A DNA stretch of 10,999 nucleotides from Rhodoferax sp. (GTDB lineage Bacteria > Pseudomonadota > Gammaproteobacteria > Burkholderiales > Burkholderiaceae_C): contig JAQGMQ010000212.1 in assembly GCA_028292305.1 (NCBI GenBank), positions 1 through 10,999 of the forward strand, given 5' to 3'. Positions within the stretch are counted from its first letter, which is position 1, and every line of letters begins with the position of its first letter. Shown here one piece after another: positions 1-7,837 of this stretch. Below the pieces are notes generated by a model. It saw nothing but the letters and a program-made list of their open reading frames with translations. It made no database searches and had not been told where the DNA came from. Both the position numbers and the translations under genes were made by a program.

Positions 1-752
1 ACATGGGCTGGATGCACGACACGCTGAGCTACATGGAACGCGACCCGCTGTACCGCAGGCACCACCAGGGCGAGCTGAGCTTCGGTCTGGTGTACGCCTT
101 CGACGAAAACTTCGTGCTGCCGATCTCGCACGACGAGGTGGTGCACGGCAAGGGTTCGCTGCTGCAGAAGATGCCCGGCGACCGCTGGCAACAGTTTGCC
201 AACCTGCGGGCCTACCTGGGTTTCATGTTCGGCCACCCCGGCAAGAAACTGTTGTTCATGGGCTGCGAGTTTGCCCAGGAACGCGAATGGAACCACGCCC
301 AGAGCCTCGACTGGCACCTGCTCGAACACGCGCCGCATGCCGGCGTGCAAACCCTGGTGCGCGACCTGAACCGGCTGTACCGCGACACCCCTGCGCTGCA
401 CGAACTCGACTGCGCCGCCGCCGGCTTCGAGTGGATCGAACACAACGACGCCGAACACTCGGTGCTGAGCTTCGTGCGCCGCGGCAAGAACGCCGACGGC
501 ATCGACCGCCACGTGCTGGTGGTGTGCAACTTCACACCTGAAGTGCGTCACGGCTACCGGGTCGGCACACCACGGCCAGGCCGCTACCGCGAACGGCTGA
601 ACACCGACTCGCACCACTACGGCGGCAGCAACACCGGCACGCCACTGGGCGCGGCCAGCACCGAGGCTGTCGGCTGGCACGGCCGGGCGCAGTCCTTGCT
701 GCTCACGCTGCCACCGTTGGCCACCCTGGTCTTCGAATGGAACGCCTCCTGA
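1..752 (+). CDS. glgB: 1,4-alpha-glucan branching enzyme GlgB, C-terminal part (5' end outside window)
   Basis: GlgB cleaves alpha-1,4 glucan chains and reattaches them through alpha-1,6 bonds, making the branches of glycogen in the cytoplasm. The visible 249 codons (frame starting at base 3) are the last third of a GH13 branching enzyme, which is about 730 residues in E. coli. The segment opens with the family stretch GWMHDTLSYM. It then shows ISHDEVVHGKGSLL (fragment residues 41-54), whose His43-Asp44 form GH13 conserved region IV with the transition-state Asp. GKKLLFMGCEFAQ, EWNHAQSLDWHLL and the C-terminal beta-domain with LLTLPPLATLVFEW follow. The catalytic nucleophile and acid/base lie upstream, outside the window, so the first Met seen is internal. 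The TGA stop at 750-752 is 16 nt before glgX, so the two are probably co-transcribed. The family assignment is near certain from direct similarity. Confidence 0.97.
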   Translation, partial: MGWMHDTLSYMERDPLYRRHHQGELSFGLVYAFDENFVLPISHDEVVHGKGSLLQKMPGDRWQQFANLRAYLGFMFGHPGKKLLFMGCEFAQEREWNHAQSLDWHLLEHAPHAGVQTLVRDLNRLYRDTPALHELDCAAAGFEWIEHNDAEHSVLSFVRRGKNADGIDRHVLVVCNFTPEVRHGYRVGTPRPGRYRERLNTDSHHYGGSNTGTPLGAASTEAVGWHGRAQSLLLTLPPLATLVFEWNAS

Positions 753-768
753 CTTCGCCAGCCACACG

Positions 769-2931
769 ATGAACGCAACACTGCCCGACCCCGCCGCCAC
801 CGAAGACGGGCCCGTCGCCCCGCTGCCGGGCCAGCCCTGGCCCCTGGGCGCTACCTGGGACGGCCATGGCGTGAATTTCGCGGTGTTCTCGGCCAACGCC
901 CAGGCCATGACGCTGTGCCTGTTCAATGCCGGTGGCACCGAGGAAACCCGCCGCGTGGCGCTGCCCGGCCACTCCGGCGACGTCTGGCATGGCTACCTGC
1001 CCGGTGCCGCACCCGGGCTGGTCTACGGCCTGCGCGCCGACGGCCCCTGGCGGCCCGACCGCGGCCACCGCTTCGATGCCACCAAGCTGCTGCTCGATCC
1101 GTATGCGCGCGACGTCGTCGGTACATTCGAATGGCGCGAAGAACACTTCGCCGCCGACCGGCAGTACCCCCTGCACATGGACACCCACGACAACGCCGCC
1201 TTCGCGCTGAAGGCCCGCGTGGTCGACGACCGCAGCGCGTTCGACTGGGGCCCGGGCGGGGACGCGCCCCGGCCGCAGACGCCACTGGCCGACAGCGTGT
1301 TCTACGAGCTGCACGTCAAGGGCTTCTCGCAGCTGAACCCCCTGCTGCCCGAGGCATTGCGCGGCAGCTACGCCGGGCTGGCCCATCCGGCGTCCATCGC
1401 CCACCTGCAGCGCCTGGGCGTCACCGCCGTCAGCCTGTTGCCGGTGCACTTTGCGGTGGACGAGGAACGCCTGGCCCGCATGGGCCTGCGCAACTACTGG
1501 GGCTACAACACGCTGGGCTTCTTCTGCGCCAGCCCGCTGCTGGCCAGCGGCATCGACCAGCAAAGCCCGCGCGACGAGTTCCGCCAGATGGTGCGTGCCC
1601 TGCATGCCGCCGGCATCGAGGTGCTGCTCGACGTGGTCTACAACCACACCGCCGAGTCCGACGAGACCGGGCCCAACCTCAGCTTTCGCGGCCTGGACAA
1701 CGCCAGCTACTACCGCCTCCCGGCCAACAACCCGTCGCACTACGAAAACCACACCGGCTGCGGCAACACCATGGACATCCGCCAGCCGCGGGTGCTGCAG
1801 CTGGTGATGGACAGCCTGCGCTACTGGGTTGCCGAGATGCATGTCGACGGCTTCCGCTTCGACCTGGCCTCGGTGCTGGGCCGCGGCGACAACGGCTTCG
1901 ACCGCAACGGCGCGTTCTTCACCGCCGTGGCGCAAGACCCGGTGCTGTCGCGCGTGAAGATGATCGCCGAGCCCTGGGACATCGGCCCGGGCGGCTACCA
2001 GGTCGGCGGCTTCCCGCGCGGCTGGCTCGAATGGAACGACCACTTCCGCGACGCCATGCGCAGCTTCTGGGTGCAGGGCGCGGCCAACCCCGGCCAGCCG
2101 GTCGAAGGCGGCGACCGCGGCGCCTTTGCCCTGCGCCTGTGCGCCTCGTCCGACCTGTACCAGCCGCGCCAGCGCGCACCGGCGGAGTCGGTGAACTACG
2201 TGGTGTCGCACGACGGCTTCACGCTGCGCGATCTGCTGAGCTACAACCAGCGCCACAACCTGGCCAACGGCGAGAGCAACCGCGACGGCCACGGCCACAA
2301 CCTGAGTTTCAACTGCGGTGCCGAAGGCGCCAGCGACGACCCGGCGATTCTGGCTTTGCGGGGCCGCCTGCAACGCGCGCTGCTGGCCACCACGCTGCTG
2401 GCGCAGGGCACGCCGATGCTGTGCGCCGGCGACGAACTGGGCCACACCCAGCAAGGCAACAACAACCCCTACTGCCAGGACAACGCCACCACCTGGATCG
2501 ACTGGTCAACCGCCGATGACGACCTGGTCGCCTTCACCGCCCGCGTGTTGTGGCTGCGCCGCGCCGGCCAGCCCTTCGACAACCACTGGTACAGCGGCCT
2601 CACCGACCAGCTCGGCCTGCACGACCTGGCCTGGATGCAGCGCGACGGCGCCCCGCTGCAGGGCGCCGCCTGGCAGGACCCGACCGAGCGCGTGCTCGGC
2701 TGCCTGATCGGCCGGCCCGGCCAGGCCCGCGCGCCGCTGTTGCTGCTGGTCAACGCCGATGCCGTGGCGCAGGATTTTTTGCTGCCGGCCGGTGTCTGGC
2801 AGGCCATGCTGGACACCAGCCACCCGCAGGGCCGCGCCGACTGGTATGGTCAGGGCGAAACGCTGTTCGCCATTCCGGCGCATGGGCTGGTGGTACTGGC
2901 CGCCGCGGGCGCGGATCTGGCCCCACCCTGA
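769..2931 (+). CDS. glgX: Glycogen debranching enzyme GlgX (isoamylase type, GH13)
   Basis: GlgX hydrolyses alpha-1,6 branch links, preferably short stubs left by glycogen phosphorylase, and releases maltodextrins in the cytoplasm. The protein is 720 residues, a little longer than E. coli GlgX (657). Residues about 20-110 form a CBM48-like N-terminal domain ending in VYGLRADGPW. The GH13 barrel follows with all four conserved regions: LLDVVYNHT (286-294), DGFRFDLAS with nucleophile Asp365, MIAEPWDIG with acid/base Glu401, and VVSHDGFTLRDLLSYN with Asp482. The later GTPMLCAGDELGHTQQGNNN stretch is also typical of GlgX. The ATG at 769 has no clear Shine-Dalgarno sequence but lies 16 nt after the glgB stop, so translation may be coupled. 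The alternative TreX/isoamylase is the same family. The glgB and malQ neighbours favour the glycogen name. Confidence 0.96.
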   Translation: MNATLPDPAATEDGPVAPLPGQPWPLGATWDGHGVNFAVFSANAQAMTLCLFNAGGTEETRRVALPGHSGDVWHGYLPGAAPGLVYGLRADGPWRPDRGHRFDATKLLLDPYARDVVGTFEWREEHFAADRQYPLHMDTHDNAAFALKARVVDDRSAFDWGPGGDAPRPQTPLADSVFYELHVKGFSQLNPLLPEALRGSYAGLAHPASIAHLQRLGVTAVSLLPVHFAVDEERLARMGLRNYWGYNTLGFFCASPLLASGIDQQSPRDEFRQMVRALHAAGIEVLLDVVYNHTAESDETGPNLSFRGLDNASYYRLPANNPSHYENHTGCGNTMDIRQPRVLQLVMDSLRYWVAEMHVDGFRFDLASVLGRGDNGFDRNGAFFTAVAQDPVLSRVKMIAEPWDIGPGGYQVGGFPRGWLEWNDHFRDAMRSFWVQGAANPGQPVEGGDRGAFALRLCASSDLYQPRQRAPAESVNYVVSHDGFTLRDLLSYNQRHNLANGESNRDGHGHNLSFNCGAEGASDDPAILALRGRLQRALLATTLLAQGTPMLCAGDELGHTQQGNNNPYCQDNATTWIDWSTADDDLVAFTARVLWLRRAGQPFDNHWYSGLTDQLGLHDLAWMQRDGAPLQGAAWQDPTERVLGCLIGRPGQARAPLLLLVNADAVAQDFLLPAGVWQAMLDTSHPQGRADWYGQGETLFAIPAHGLVVLAAAGADLAPP

Positions 2932-2974
2932 CGGGCGCGCCGCTTCCTTCTCTCTTTTTTCGTTCAAAGACACC

Positions 2975-4480
2975 ATGCGACTCCCGCGCACGAGCGGCAT
3001 CCTGCTGCACCCCACTTCCCTGCCCGGCCCGCATGGCTCGGGCGACTTCGGCCCCGCGGCCTACCATTTTGTCGACTGGCTGGTGGGTGCGGGCCAGAAG
3101 CTCTGGCAGATCCTGCCGCTCGGGGGCATCGGGCCGGGCAATTCGCCCTACATGAGCAGTTCGGCGTTTGCCGGCAATGTGCTGCTGATCGACCTGGCCG
3201 AGCTGGCGCAGCACGGCTGGCTGCAGCCCGACGACCTGGCCGCCGACTTCGAAGCCACGCGGCTGGACTTCGCCCGCGTCGTGCCCTGGCGCATGGAGCG
3301 CCTGGCGCGCGCCGCCGCGCGTTTTGCCGCCGATGCCAATGCCGACGACCAACAGGACTTCACACGCTTCTGCGCAGCCCAGGCGGGCTGGCTCGACGAC
3401 TACGCGCTGTTCATGGCGCTGGCCGAGGCCAACGACTGGCGCGAATGGAGCGACTGGGCACCAGCGCTGGTGGCGCGCGAGCCGGCCGCGCTGCAGGCCG
3501 CCGCGGACGAACTCGCCCCGCGCATCGGTTTCTGGCAGTTCTGCCAATGGTGCTTCTTCCGCCAGTGGCTGCGGCTCAAGACTTACGCCAACGAACGCGG
3601 CGTGGCCATCGTCGGCGACGCGCCGATCTTCATCGCCTACCAGAGCGCCGAAGTCTGGGCGCGGCAGGAATTGTTCGAGCTCGACCCGCACGGCAAACCG
3701 ACGGTGATCGCCGGTGTGCCACCCGACTATTTCAGCGCCACCGGCCAGCGCTGGGGCAACCCGCTGTACCGCTGGAACGCCCATGCCGCCGACGGCTACG
3801 CCTGGTGGATCGAGCGCATCCGCCGCACCTTTGCACTGGTCGACATCGTCCGCATCGACCACTTCCGCGGCTTCGCCGACTACTGGGAGATTCCGGCGAG
3901 CCAGGGCACGGCGGTGTTCGGCCGCTGGCTGCCCGGCCCGGGCGCGGCGCTGTTCGACGCGATCCACACCGCGCTCGGCCCGCTGCCCATCATTGCCGAA
4001 GACCTGGGACTGATCACGCCGGAGGTCGACGTGTTGCGCCGCCAGTTCGACCTGCCCGGCATGCGCATCCTGCACTTCGCGTTCGGCGGCGACGCCAACA
4101 ACAGCTACCTGCCGCACAACTACGAGCCCAACACCGTCGCCTACACCGGCACCCACGACAACAACACCACGCCGGGCTGGTGGGCCGCGGCCAGCGAGGC
4201 CGAGCGCAGCCACGTCATCGCCTACCTGGGTCTCGATTACACAGCGGCGGCCGAGGTCGATGGCCACATCCACTGGCTGCTGATCCGCGCCGCCATGGCC
4301 AGCGTGGCCGACACCGCCATCACACAGCTGCAGGACGTGCTGGGCCTGGACGGCAGCCACCGCATGAACCTGCCGGGCGTGGGCGCGGGCTTCTGGGAAT
4401 GGCGCTTCACCTGGGACCAGGTGCTGCCCGAACATGGGCAGCAGTTGCTGCAGCTGGGGCGGCTGTACCGGCGGATCTAG
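2975..4480 (+). CDS. malQ: 4-alpha-glucanotransferase (amylomaltase) MalQ
   Basis: MalQ moves alpha-1,4-glucan segments between maltodextrins, freeing glucose and making longer chains that phosphorylase can use. The 501-residue GH77 protein has the short, amylomaltase-like size, as in Thermus, rather than the longer E. coli form. It starts with RTSGILLHPTSLPGPHGSGD, a family signature, followed by GNSPYMSSSAFAGN. The catalytic trio is visible: nucleophile Asp295 in VRIDHFRGF, acid/base Glu342 in IIAEDLGLITPEV, and Asp395 in GTHDNNTTPGWW. These are almost co-linear with Asp293, Glu340 and Asp395 of the Thermus aquaticus enzyme. The ATG at 2975 was chosen because the signature begins there; upstream in-frame codons overlap glgX. 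Only a weak AAAGA precedes it. The 43-nt gap after glgX suggests one operon. The TAG stop at 4478-4480 overlaps the stop of the opposing regulator. Confidence 0.97.
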   Translation: MRLPRTSGILLHPTSLPGPHGSGDFGPAAYHFVDWLVGAGQKLWQILPLGGIGPGNSPYMSSSAFAGNVLLIDLAELAQHGWLQPDDLAADFEATRLDFARVVPWRMERLARAAARFAADANADDQQDFTRFCAAQAGWLDDYALFMALAEANDWREWSDWAPALVAREPAALQAAADELAPRIGFWQFCQWCFFRQWLRLKTYANERGVAIVGDAPIFIAYQSAEVWARQELFELDPHGKPTVIAGVPPDYFSATGQRWGNPLYRWNAHAADGYAWWIERIRRTFALVDIVRIDHFRGFADYWEIPASQGTAVFGRWLPGPGAALFDAIHTALGPLPIIAEDLGLITPEVDVLRRQFDLPGMRILHFAFGGDANNSYLPHNYEPNTVAYTGTHDNNTTPGWWAAASEAERSHVIAYLGLDYTAAAEVDGHIHWLLIRAAMASVADTAITQLQDVLGLDGSHRMNLPGVGAGFWEWRFTWDQVLPEHGQQLLQLGRLYRRI

Positions 4481-5322
4481 GAAGCGTCGACAACCGGGCT
4501 GGGCAGGCGCGGTGCCCGGCCCGAGGCGCGGATCTCGGCGGCCGTGGCGGCCCAGGTGCGCACCAGCACGCGCGACAGATACGAGCCCGATTCCCAGCCC
4601 ACCTGTTGCGCCACCGACAGCACCGAATCGTCGGTCTGCTGCAGCAGGAATCTGGCGCGCTCGAGCCGCTTGATCTGCTGGAACGCCAGCGGCGACATGC
4701 CGAATTCGGCGCGGAACAGGCGCTCGACCTGGCGCCGCGACAAACGCTGGCGTTCGGCAAACGCCGCCAACGACAGCTCGCGTGACAGGTCCGCCTGCAG
4801 GTGCTCGGCCACCTGGCGTGCCGGCGTGCGCATCTCGGCCGACAGCGGATTGGCGCTGAGCCGCGCGGCCTCCATGATCAGCGCGCCGCAGTAGATGGCC
4901 TGCTGGTCGTCGGGCGCGCCCGCCAGCTCGAGCAGGCGCTGCGACAAGGCATTCAGCGCGGCACTGCCGGCGCGCATGCCCTGCAGTGGCTGCAGCACGC
5001 CCTGGGCCCGGAGCGCCGTGCCCCAGAAGTCCGGGTCGACATACACCGCGATGTGCGTCTGGCGCAGGCTCTGCGCCGTGGTGGCATGGGCGGCGCCGGC
5101 AGCGAACCAGACGAAATGGCCGGGCGCCGACTGGATCGGCGCGCCATGCGTGTCCAGGATGTCGAACCGACCCGCCACCGGTACGAACAACATGTCGCAA
5201 TCGTGGGCGTGCAACGCCGTCGCATAACCCTCGCGCGTGCTGGCCACGGCTGCCGCCTTGTGGCCCAGCCGTTCGGCGAAGGCGGAAAGCCGCGGCGGTG
5301 GTTTGTCAGTGGAGGGTGACAT
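4477..5322 (-). CDS. AraC-family transcriptional regulator
   Basis: A 281-residue DNA-binding regulator with an effector-type N-terminal domain and an AraC helix-turn-helix. Residues about 33-95 look like a cupin sensor: LHAHDCDMLFVPVAGRF, then APGHFVWFAAGAAHA. The C-terminal AraC/XylS domain spans about 173-270. Its first HTH lies near SLAAFAERQRLSRRQVERLF (184-203) and the second near SVLSVAQQVGWESGSYLSRV (233-252), separated by FGMSPLAFQQIKRLERAR. The start was set at the ATG complementary to 5320-5322, which gives a normal length. The frame stays open a further 44 codons upstream, but that extension would run into the promoter region of the divergent gene. It is divergent from the Bug-phzF-ridA operon across 124 nt, so it is the obvious candidate regulator of that operon; this is inference. 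The effector cannot be read from the sequence. Its stop shares CTAG with the malQ stop. Confidence 0.93.
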   Translation of the reverse strand: MSPSTDKPPPRLSAFAERLGHKAAAVASTREGYATALHAHDCDMLFVPVAGRFDILDTHGAPIQSAPGHFVWFAAGAAHATTAQSLRQTHIAVYVDPDFWGTALRAQGVLQPLQGMRAGSAALNALSQRLLELAGAPDDQQAIYCGALIMEAARLSANPLSAEMRTPARQVAEHLQADLSRELSLAAFAERQRLSRRQVERLFRAEFGMSPLAFQQIKRLERARFLLQQTDDSVLSVAQQVGWESGSYLSRVLVRTWAATAAEIRASGRAPRLPSPVVDAS

Positions 5323-5446
5323 GGCGTGATTGTCGCAATTGTGGGTGGCGGCGTCTCGATCGGACGCACGGTTTCGCGGGGGCTCGCCAGAATCAAAACA
5401 GGCCCATTTCGACACCCCCACCGCTTTTCGCAAGCAAGGAACATGC
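5323..5446. promoter_or_regulatory. Divergent intergenic region between araC-type regulator and Bug operon
   Basis: This 124-nt stretch separates the start codons of two divergent genes and must hold the promoter of at least the rightward operon. Visible elements are a Shine-Dalgarno AAGGA at 5436-5440 for the Bug gene, an imperfect dyad GCGTC-N7-GACGC at 5351-5367, and two ATTGT direct repeats 9 nt apart (5329-5333 and 5338-5342). AraC-type proteins often bind paired direct repeats, so the latter might be part of an operator. No convincing -35/-10 pair was found by eye. The regulatory role is inferred from gene arrangement. Confidence 0.45.
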
Positions 5447-6442
5447 ATGACCATTGAATCACCCTACCGCCGCCAACTGGCCGCCATCGCGCTGGCCGCA
5501 CTGGTCAGCGCCGCCCTCCTCGTCGCTGGTCCTTTGATGGCCGCCGACGCCTTTCCCGCCAAGCCCATCACCATCGTGGTCCCGTTCCCCGCCGGCGGCG
5601 GCACCGACGTGGTGTTCCGCGCGGTGCAGGTCAGGCTGCAGGCCGAGTTCGGCGTGCCGGTGGTCATCGACAACCGCTCCGGCGCCGGCGGCACGGTGGG
5701 CACCGGTTACGGCGCCAAGTCGACGGCCGACGGCTACACCCTGGTGGCCGCCACCACCACGACCATCGCCTCGGCCCAGGCCGTCTACCCCAAGCTGCCG
5801 TACGACCCGCTGAAGGATTTGACCCCTGTGGGCACCATCGGCACCACGCCGTTCGTGCTGGTGGTCACGCCGTCGCTGCCGGTGAAGACGCTGGCCGAAT
5901 TCATCGCCTATGCCAAGGCCCATCCTGGCGCGCTGAACTACGGCAGCATCGGCAATGGCACGGCCAGCCATCTTGCGGCCGAGCTGTTCAAGCAACGCAC
6001 CGGCATCGACATGGCCCACATCCCCTACCGCGGTGCGGCACCGGCCCAGGCCGACCTGATGGCTGGCCAGATCCAGGTGCTGTTCGACAACCCCACCGCG
6101 CTGGTGCCGCAGGTGCGCGCCGGCCGGCTGCGCGCGCTGGCCATCAGCGACACCTCGGCCGTGTTCCAGGAATTGCCCAGCTTCGAAGCCGCCGGGGTGA
6201 AGAACTTCCGGCCCGAACTCTGGTACGGCCTGATGGCACCCGCGGCCACGCCCAAACCGGTGGTCGAGCGTGTGCGCGCCGCGCTGGACAAAGTGCTGCA
6301 GGACCGCACGCTGCGGGCCGACCTGCTGGCCAAGGGTGTGGCGCCGCTGAGCCTGGCGCCAGACGGCTTCGCGGCGAAGATCCGCGCGGACATCGCGCTG
6401 TGGGGCGGCATCGCCCGCGCCGTCAACGCAAAGGCGGACTGA
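5447..6442 (+). CDS. Bug/TctC-family periplasmic solute receptor
   Basis: An extracytoplasmic binding protein of the Bug (Bordetella uptake gene) family, related to TctC of tripartite tricarboxylate transporters. Such proteins bind small carboxylates or related solutes in the periplasm. The 331 residues start with a Sec signal peptide: RR at 8-9, a hydrophobic core at about 11-31, and a likely cleavage near LMAADA (30-35). Family loops are clear: KPITIVVPFPAGGGTD (39-54), and YGSIGNGTASHL (165-176) followed by HIPYRGAAPAQADLMAGQ. The ATG at 5447 has AAGGA (5436-5440) at good spacing; an upstream in-frame ATG at 5330 lies in the promoter region and would bury the signal peptide. No TctA or TctB membrane subunit is present here, which is common for Bug receptors in Burkholderiales. 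Its stop is 2 nt from the phzF-like start. The substrate is unknown. Confidence 0.95.
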   Translation: MTIESPYRRQLAAIALAALVSAALLVAGPLMAADAFPAKPITIVVPFPAGGGTDVVFRAVQVRLQAEFGVPVVIDNRSGAGGTVGTGYGAKSTADGYTLVAATTTTIASAQAVYPKLPYDPLKDLTPVGTIGTTPFVLVVTPSLPVKTLAEFIAYAKAHPGALNYGSIGNGTASHLAAELFKQRTGIDMAHIPYRGAAPAQADLMAGQIQVLFDNPTALVPQVRAGRLRALAISDTSAVFQELPSFEAAGVKNFRPELWYGLMAPAATPKPVVERVRAALDKVLQDRTLRADLLAKGVAPLSLAPDGFAAKIRADIALWGGIARAVNAKAD

Positions 6443-6444
6443 GC

Positions 6445-7308
6445 ATGGCCGAACTGATCCGCGTCTTTGCCGCGCCCGGCGCTGCGCACGGTGGCAACCC
6501 CGCGCCGGTGTGGCTCGACGCCGACGCCATGTCCAGCGCCGAGATGCAGGCCGCCACCCGCGCCAGCGGCCACGAGTCCGTCTTCGTGCTGCGGCCCGAC
6601 AGCGCCGCCCACGCCTTTCGCCTGCGCTATTTCGTGCCCAACCACGAAATGGAGATGTGCGGCCACGCCACCATCGCCGCCTTGTGGCTGTTGCACCAGC
6701 GCGGTGATTGGGACGGCAGCCCCACCGCGTTGCAGACCTTGAGCGGTACCGTCCACGGCCGGCTGGCCGACGGCATGGTGGAGATCAGCCAGCCACGCGG
6801 CCAGGTGCAGGCGCTGGACACGGCGCAGGCGCAAGACATCGCGCAGTGCCTGGGCATCGATGCGCGCGTGCTGGTCGGCCCGGTGTTGAACGCCGCCACC
6901 AGCCGGGTGAAGACCCTGGTGCGCCTGCCCGACCTGGCCACGCTGCACGGCCTGCGGGTGGACTTCACGCAGGTGCAGGCGGTGTGTGAACGCATCGGCT
7001 CGACGGGGCTTTACCCCTACGCGTTGGTGCTGGGCCGGGCGGACACCGTGAGTGCGCGGCAGTTCCCGCGTTCGTCCGGCTACCCGGAAGACGCGGCCAC
7101 CGGCATCGCCGCCGCGGCGCTGGCCTGGGGGCTGCGCGAACAGGGTCTGGTCGGCGATGCGGATGTGCTCGTCACCGTGCGCCAGGGCGAGGCCATGGGT
7201 TCACCTTCGCAGATCGGTGTGCGGCTGCCGGCGCGCGATGCGCCCGACGCGGTGTGCTGGCTGCGCGGTGAGGCCAGCAACATGGAGCACGGCCATGGCC
7301 ACGGATGA
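6445..7308 (+). CDS. PhzF-family isomerase/epimerase
   Basis: A 287-residue cytoplasmic protein of the PhzF / diaminopimelate-epimerase-fold family. The characterised member PhzF isomerises trans-2,3-dihydro-3-hydroxyanthranilate in phenazine synthesis. Most homologues outside phenazine clusters have no known substrate, and no phz genes are present here. The two-lobed architecture is visible: IRVFAAPGAAHGGNPAPVWL at the start, catalytic-type Glu44 in SGHESVFVL, MCGHATIAAL (71-80), and YPEDAATGIAAAAL (213-226) from the second lobe with Asp216. The ATG at 6445 is 2 nt after the preceding stop (TGAGCATG), which suggests translational coupling; AAGG at 6431-6434 can serve as a ribosome site. The extreme C-terminus is a short His-Gly run, HGHGHG, encoded just before and within the start of the next gene. 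Likely works on the compound taken up by the Bug receptor (inference). Confidence 0.93.
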   Translation: MAELIRVFAAPGAAHGGNPAPVWLDADAMSSAEMQAATRASGHESVFVLRPDSAAHAFRLRYFVPNHEMEMCGHATIAALWLLHQRGDWDGSPTALQTLSGTVHGRLADGMVEISQPRGQVQALDTAQAQDIAQCLGIDARVLVGPVLNAATSRVKTLVRLPDLATLHGLRVDFTQVQAVCERIGSTGLYPYALVLGRADTVSARQFPRSSGYPEDAATGIAAAALAWGLREQGLVGDADVLVTVRQGEAMGSPSQIGVRLPARDAPDAVCWLRGEASNMEHGHGHG

Positions 7309-7837
7309 AGCCGGCCGGCACTGCCCGGATCACACGCTGGACGCACTGACCGCTTACGACCCGGCCCTGTGCGCTTCACCCGCAGGGCACTACGCCACGT
7401 TCTCGCGGGCGGGCACGCTGGTGTTCTCCAGCGGCGTGGTCGGGCGCGAAGCCGGTACTGTCATCACCGGCAAGTTGAAAGATGCGCGCTGCCTGCCGCG
7501 CGGACAACACGCGGCCAAGGCGGCCGTGCTGGCTTTGCTGCGCGCGGCACAACGTGAATTCGGCAGCCTGCGCCGGGTGCAAAAGGTGGTGAGCCTGACC
7601 GGATTCCTGCACGCCGACGAAGGGTTCAAGCCGTTGCGCGAGGTGATGGATGCGGCGTCGTTGCTGCTGCAGGAAGTGTTTCCGGAGGCCGCGCTGCCCG
7701 CACGCACGTGTGTGGCCGTGGCGGGCTTGCCAGGGGGCGGGGTCGCGGAGGTTGCGCTGGTGCTGGAGGTTGCGGACCAGCCGGGCGCTAACGTATCAGT
7801 AGGTGCCGCAAGTATTGGTGGCAGACAGAGGCACTGA
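7295..7837 (+). CDS. RidA/YjgF/UK114-family protein (UK114-like subgroup 1)
   Basis: RidA-type proteins form trimers that hydrolyse reactive enamine/imine intermediates to ketones and ammonia. This one resembles the longer subgroup with RVQKVVSLTGFLHADEGF (94-111), DAASLLLQEVFPE (119-131) and PARTCVAVAGLP (136-147). Arg137 and Glu152 align with Arg105 and Glu120 of enteric RidA, the residues tied to imine deamination. The second Glu of that strand is replaced by Ala, so activity may differ. The start at 7295 has GGAG at 7284-7287, and the gene overlaps the phzF-like gene by 14 bp, implying coupling. At 180 residues it is longer than I expect for this subgroup (about 150). Homology ends near LVLEVAD (155-161), and the last 13 residues are encoded by the antisense of the fimT 3' end. 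The tail looks accidental. Confidence 0.9.
   Translation: MATDEAGRHCPDHTLDALTAYDPALCASPAGHYATFSRAGTLVFSSGVVGREAGTVITGKLKDARCLPRGQHAAKAAVLALLRAAQREFGSLRRVQKVVSLTGFLHADEGFKPLREVMDAASLLLQEVFPEAALPARTCVAVAGLPGGGVAEVALVLEVADQPGANVSVGAASIGGRQRH

Noticed and set aside
703..2454. 583-codon - strand open frame opposite glgX
   Set aside because: Antisense to glgX, with a composition of mostly Ala, Val, Gly, Gln and His and no motif. It is a shadow of the codon bias of the real gene.
915..2519. 534-codon + strand open frame overlapping glgX
   Set aside because: Shifted frame of glgX, arginine- and proline-rich, with no family signature. GlgX has all four GH13 regions in its own frame.
2934..2960. Terminator or attenuator between glgX and malQ (GGCGCGCC followed by T6)
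   Set aside because: The 8-bp palindrome leaves no loop, and the T run begins 13 nt later after unpaired sequence, so no terminator hairpin forms.
2750..5200. 816-codon open frame on the - strand across malQ and the regulator gene
   Set aside because: It is antisense to the well-supported malQ and out of frame with the AraC gene. It is low in complexity (Ala, Gly, Arg, Val rich) and shows no recognisable domain. Long spurious frames are expected at this GC content.
5330..5446. N-terminal extension of the Bug receptor from the ATG at 5330
   Set aside because: It would place 39 residues ahead of a typical signal peptide and use most of the promoter gap. The ATG at 5447 has a good Shine-Dalgarno sequence.
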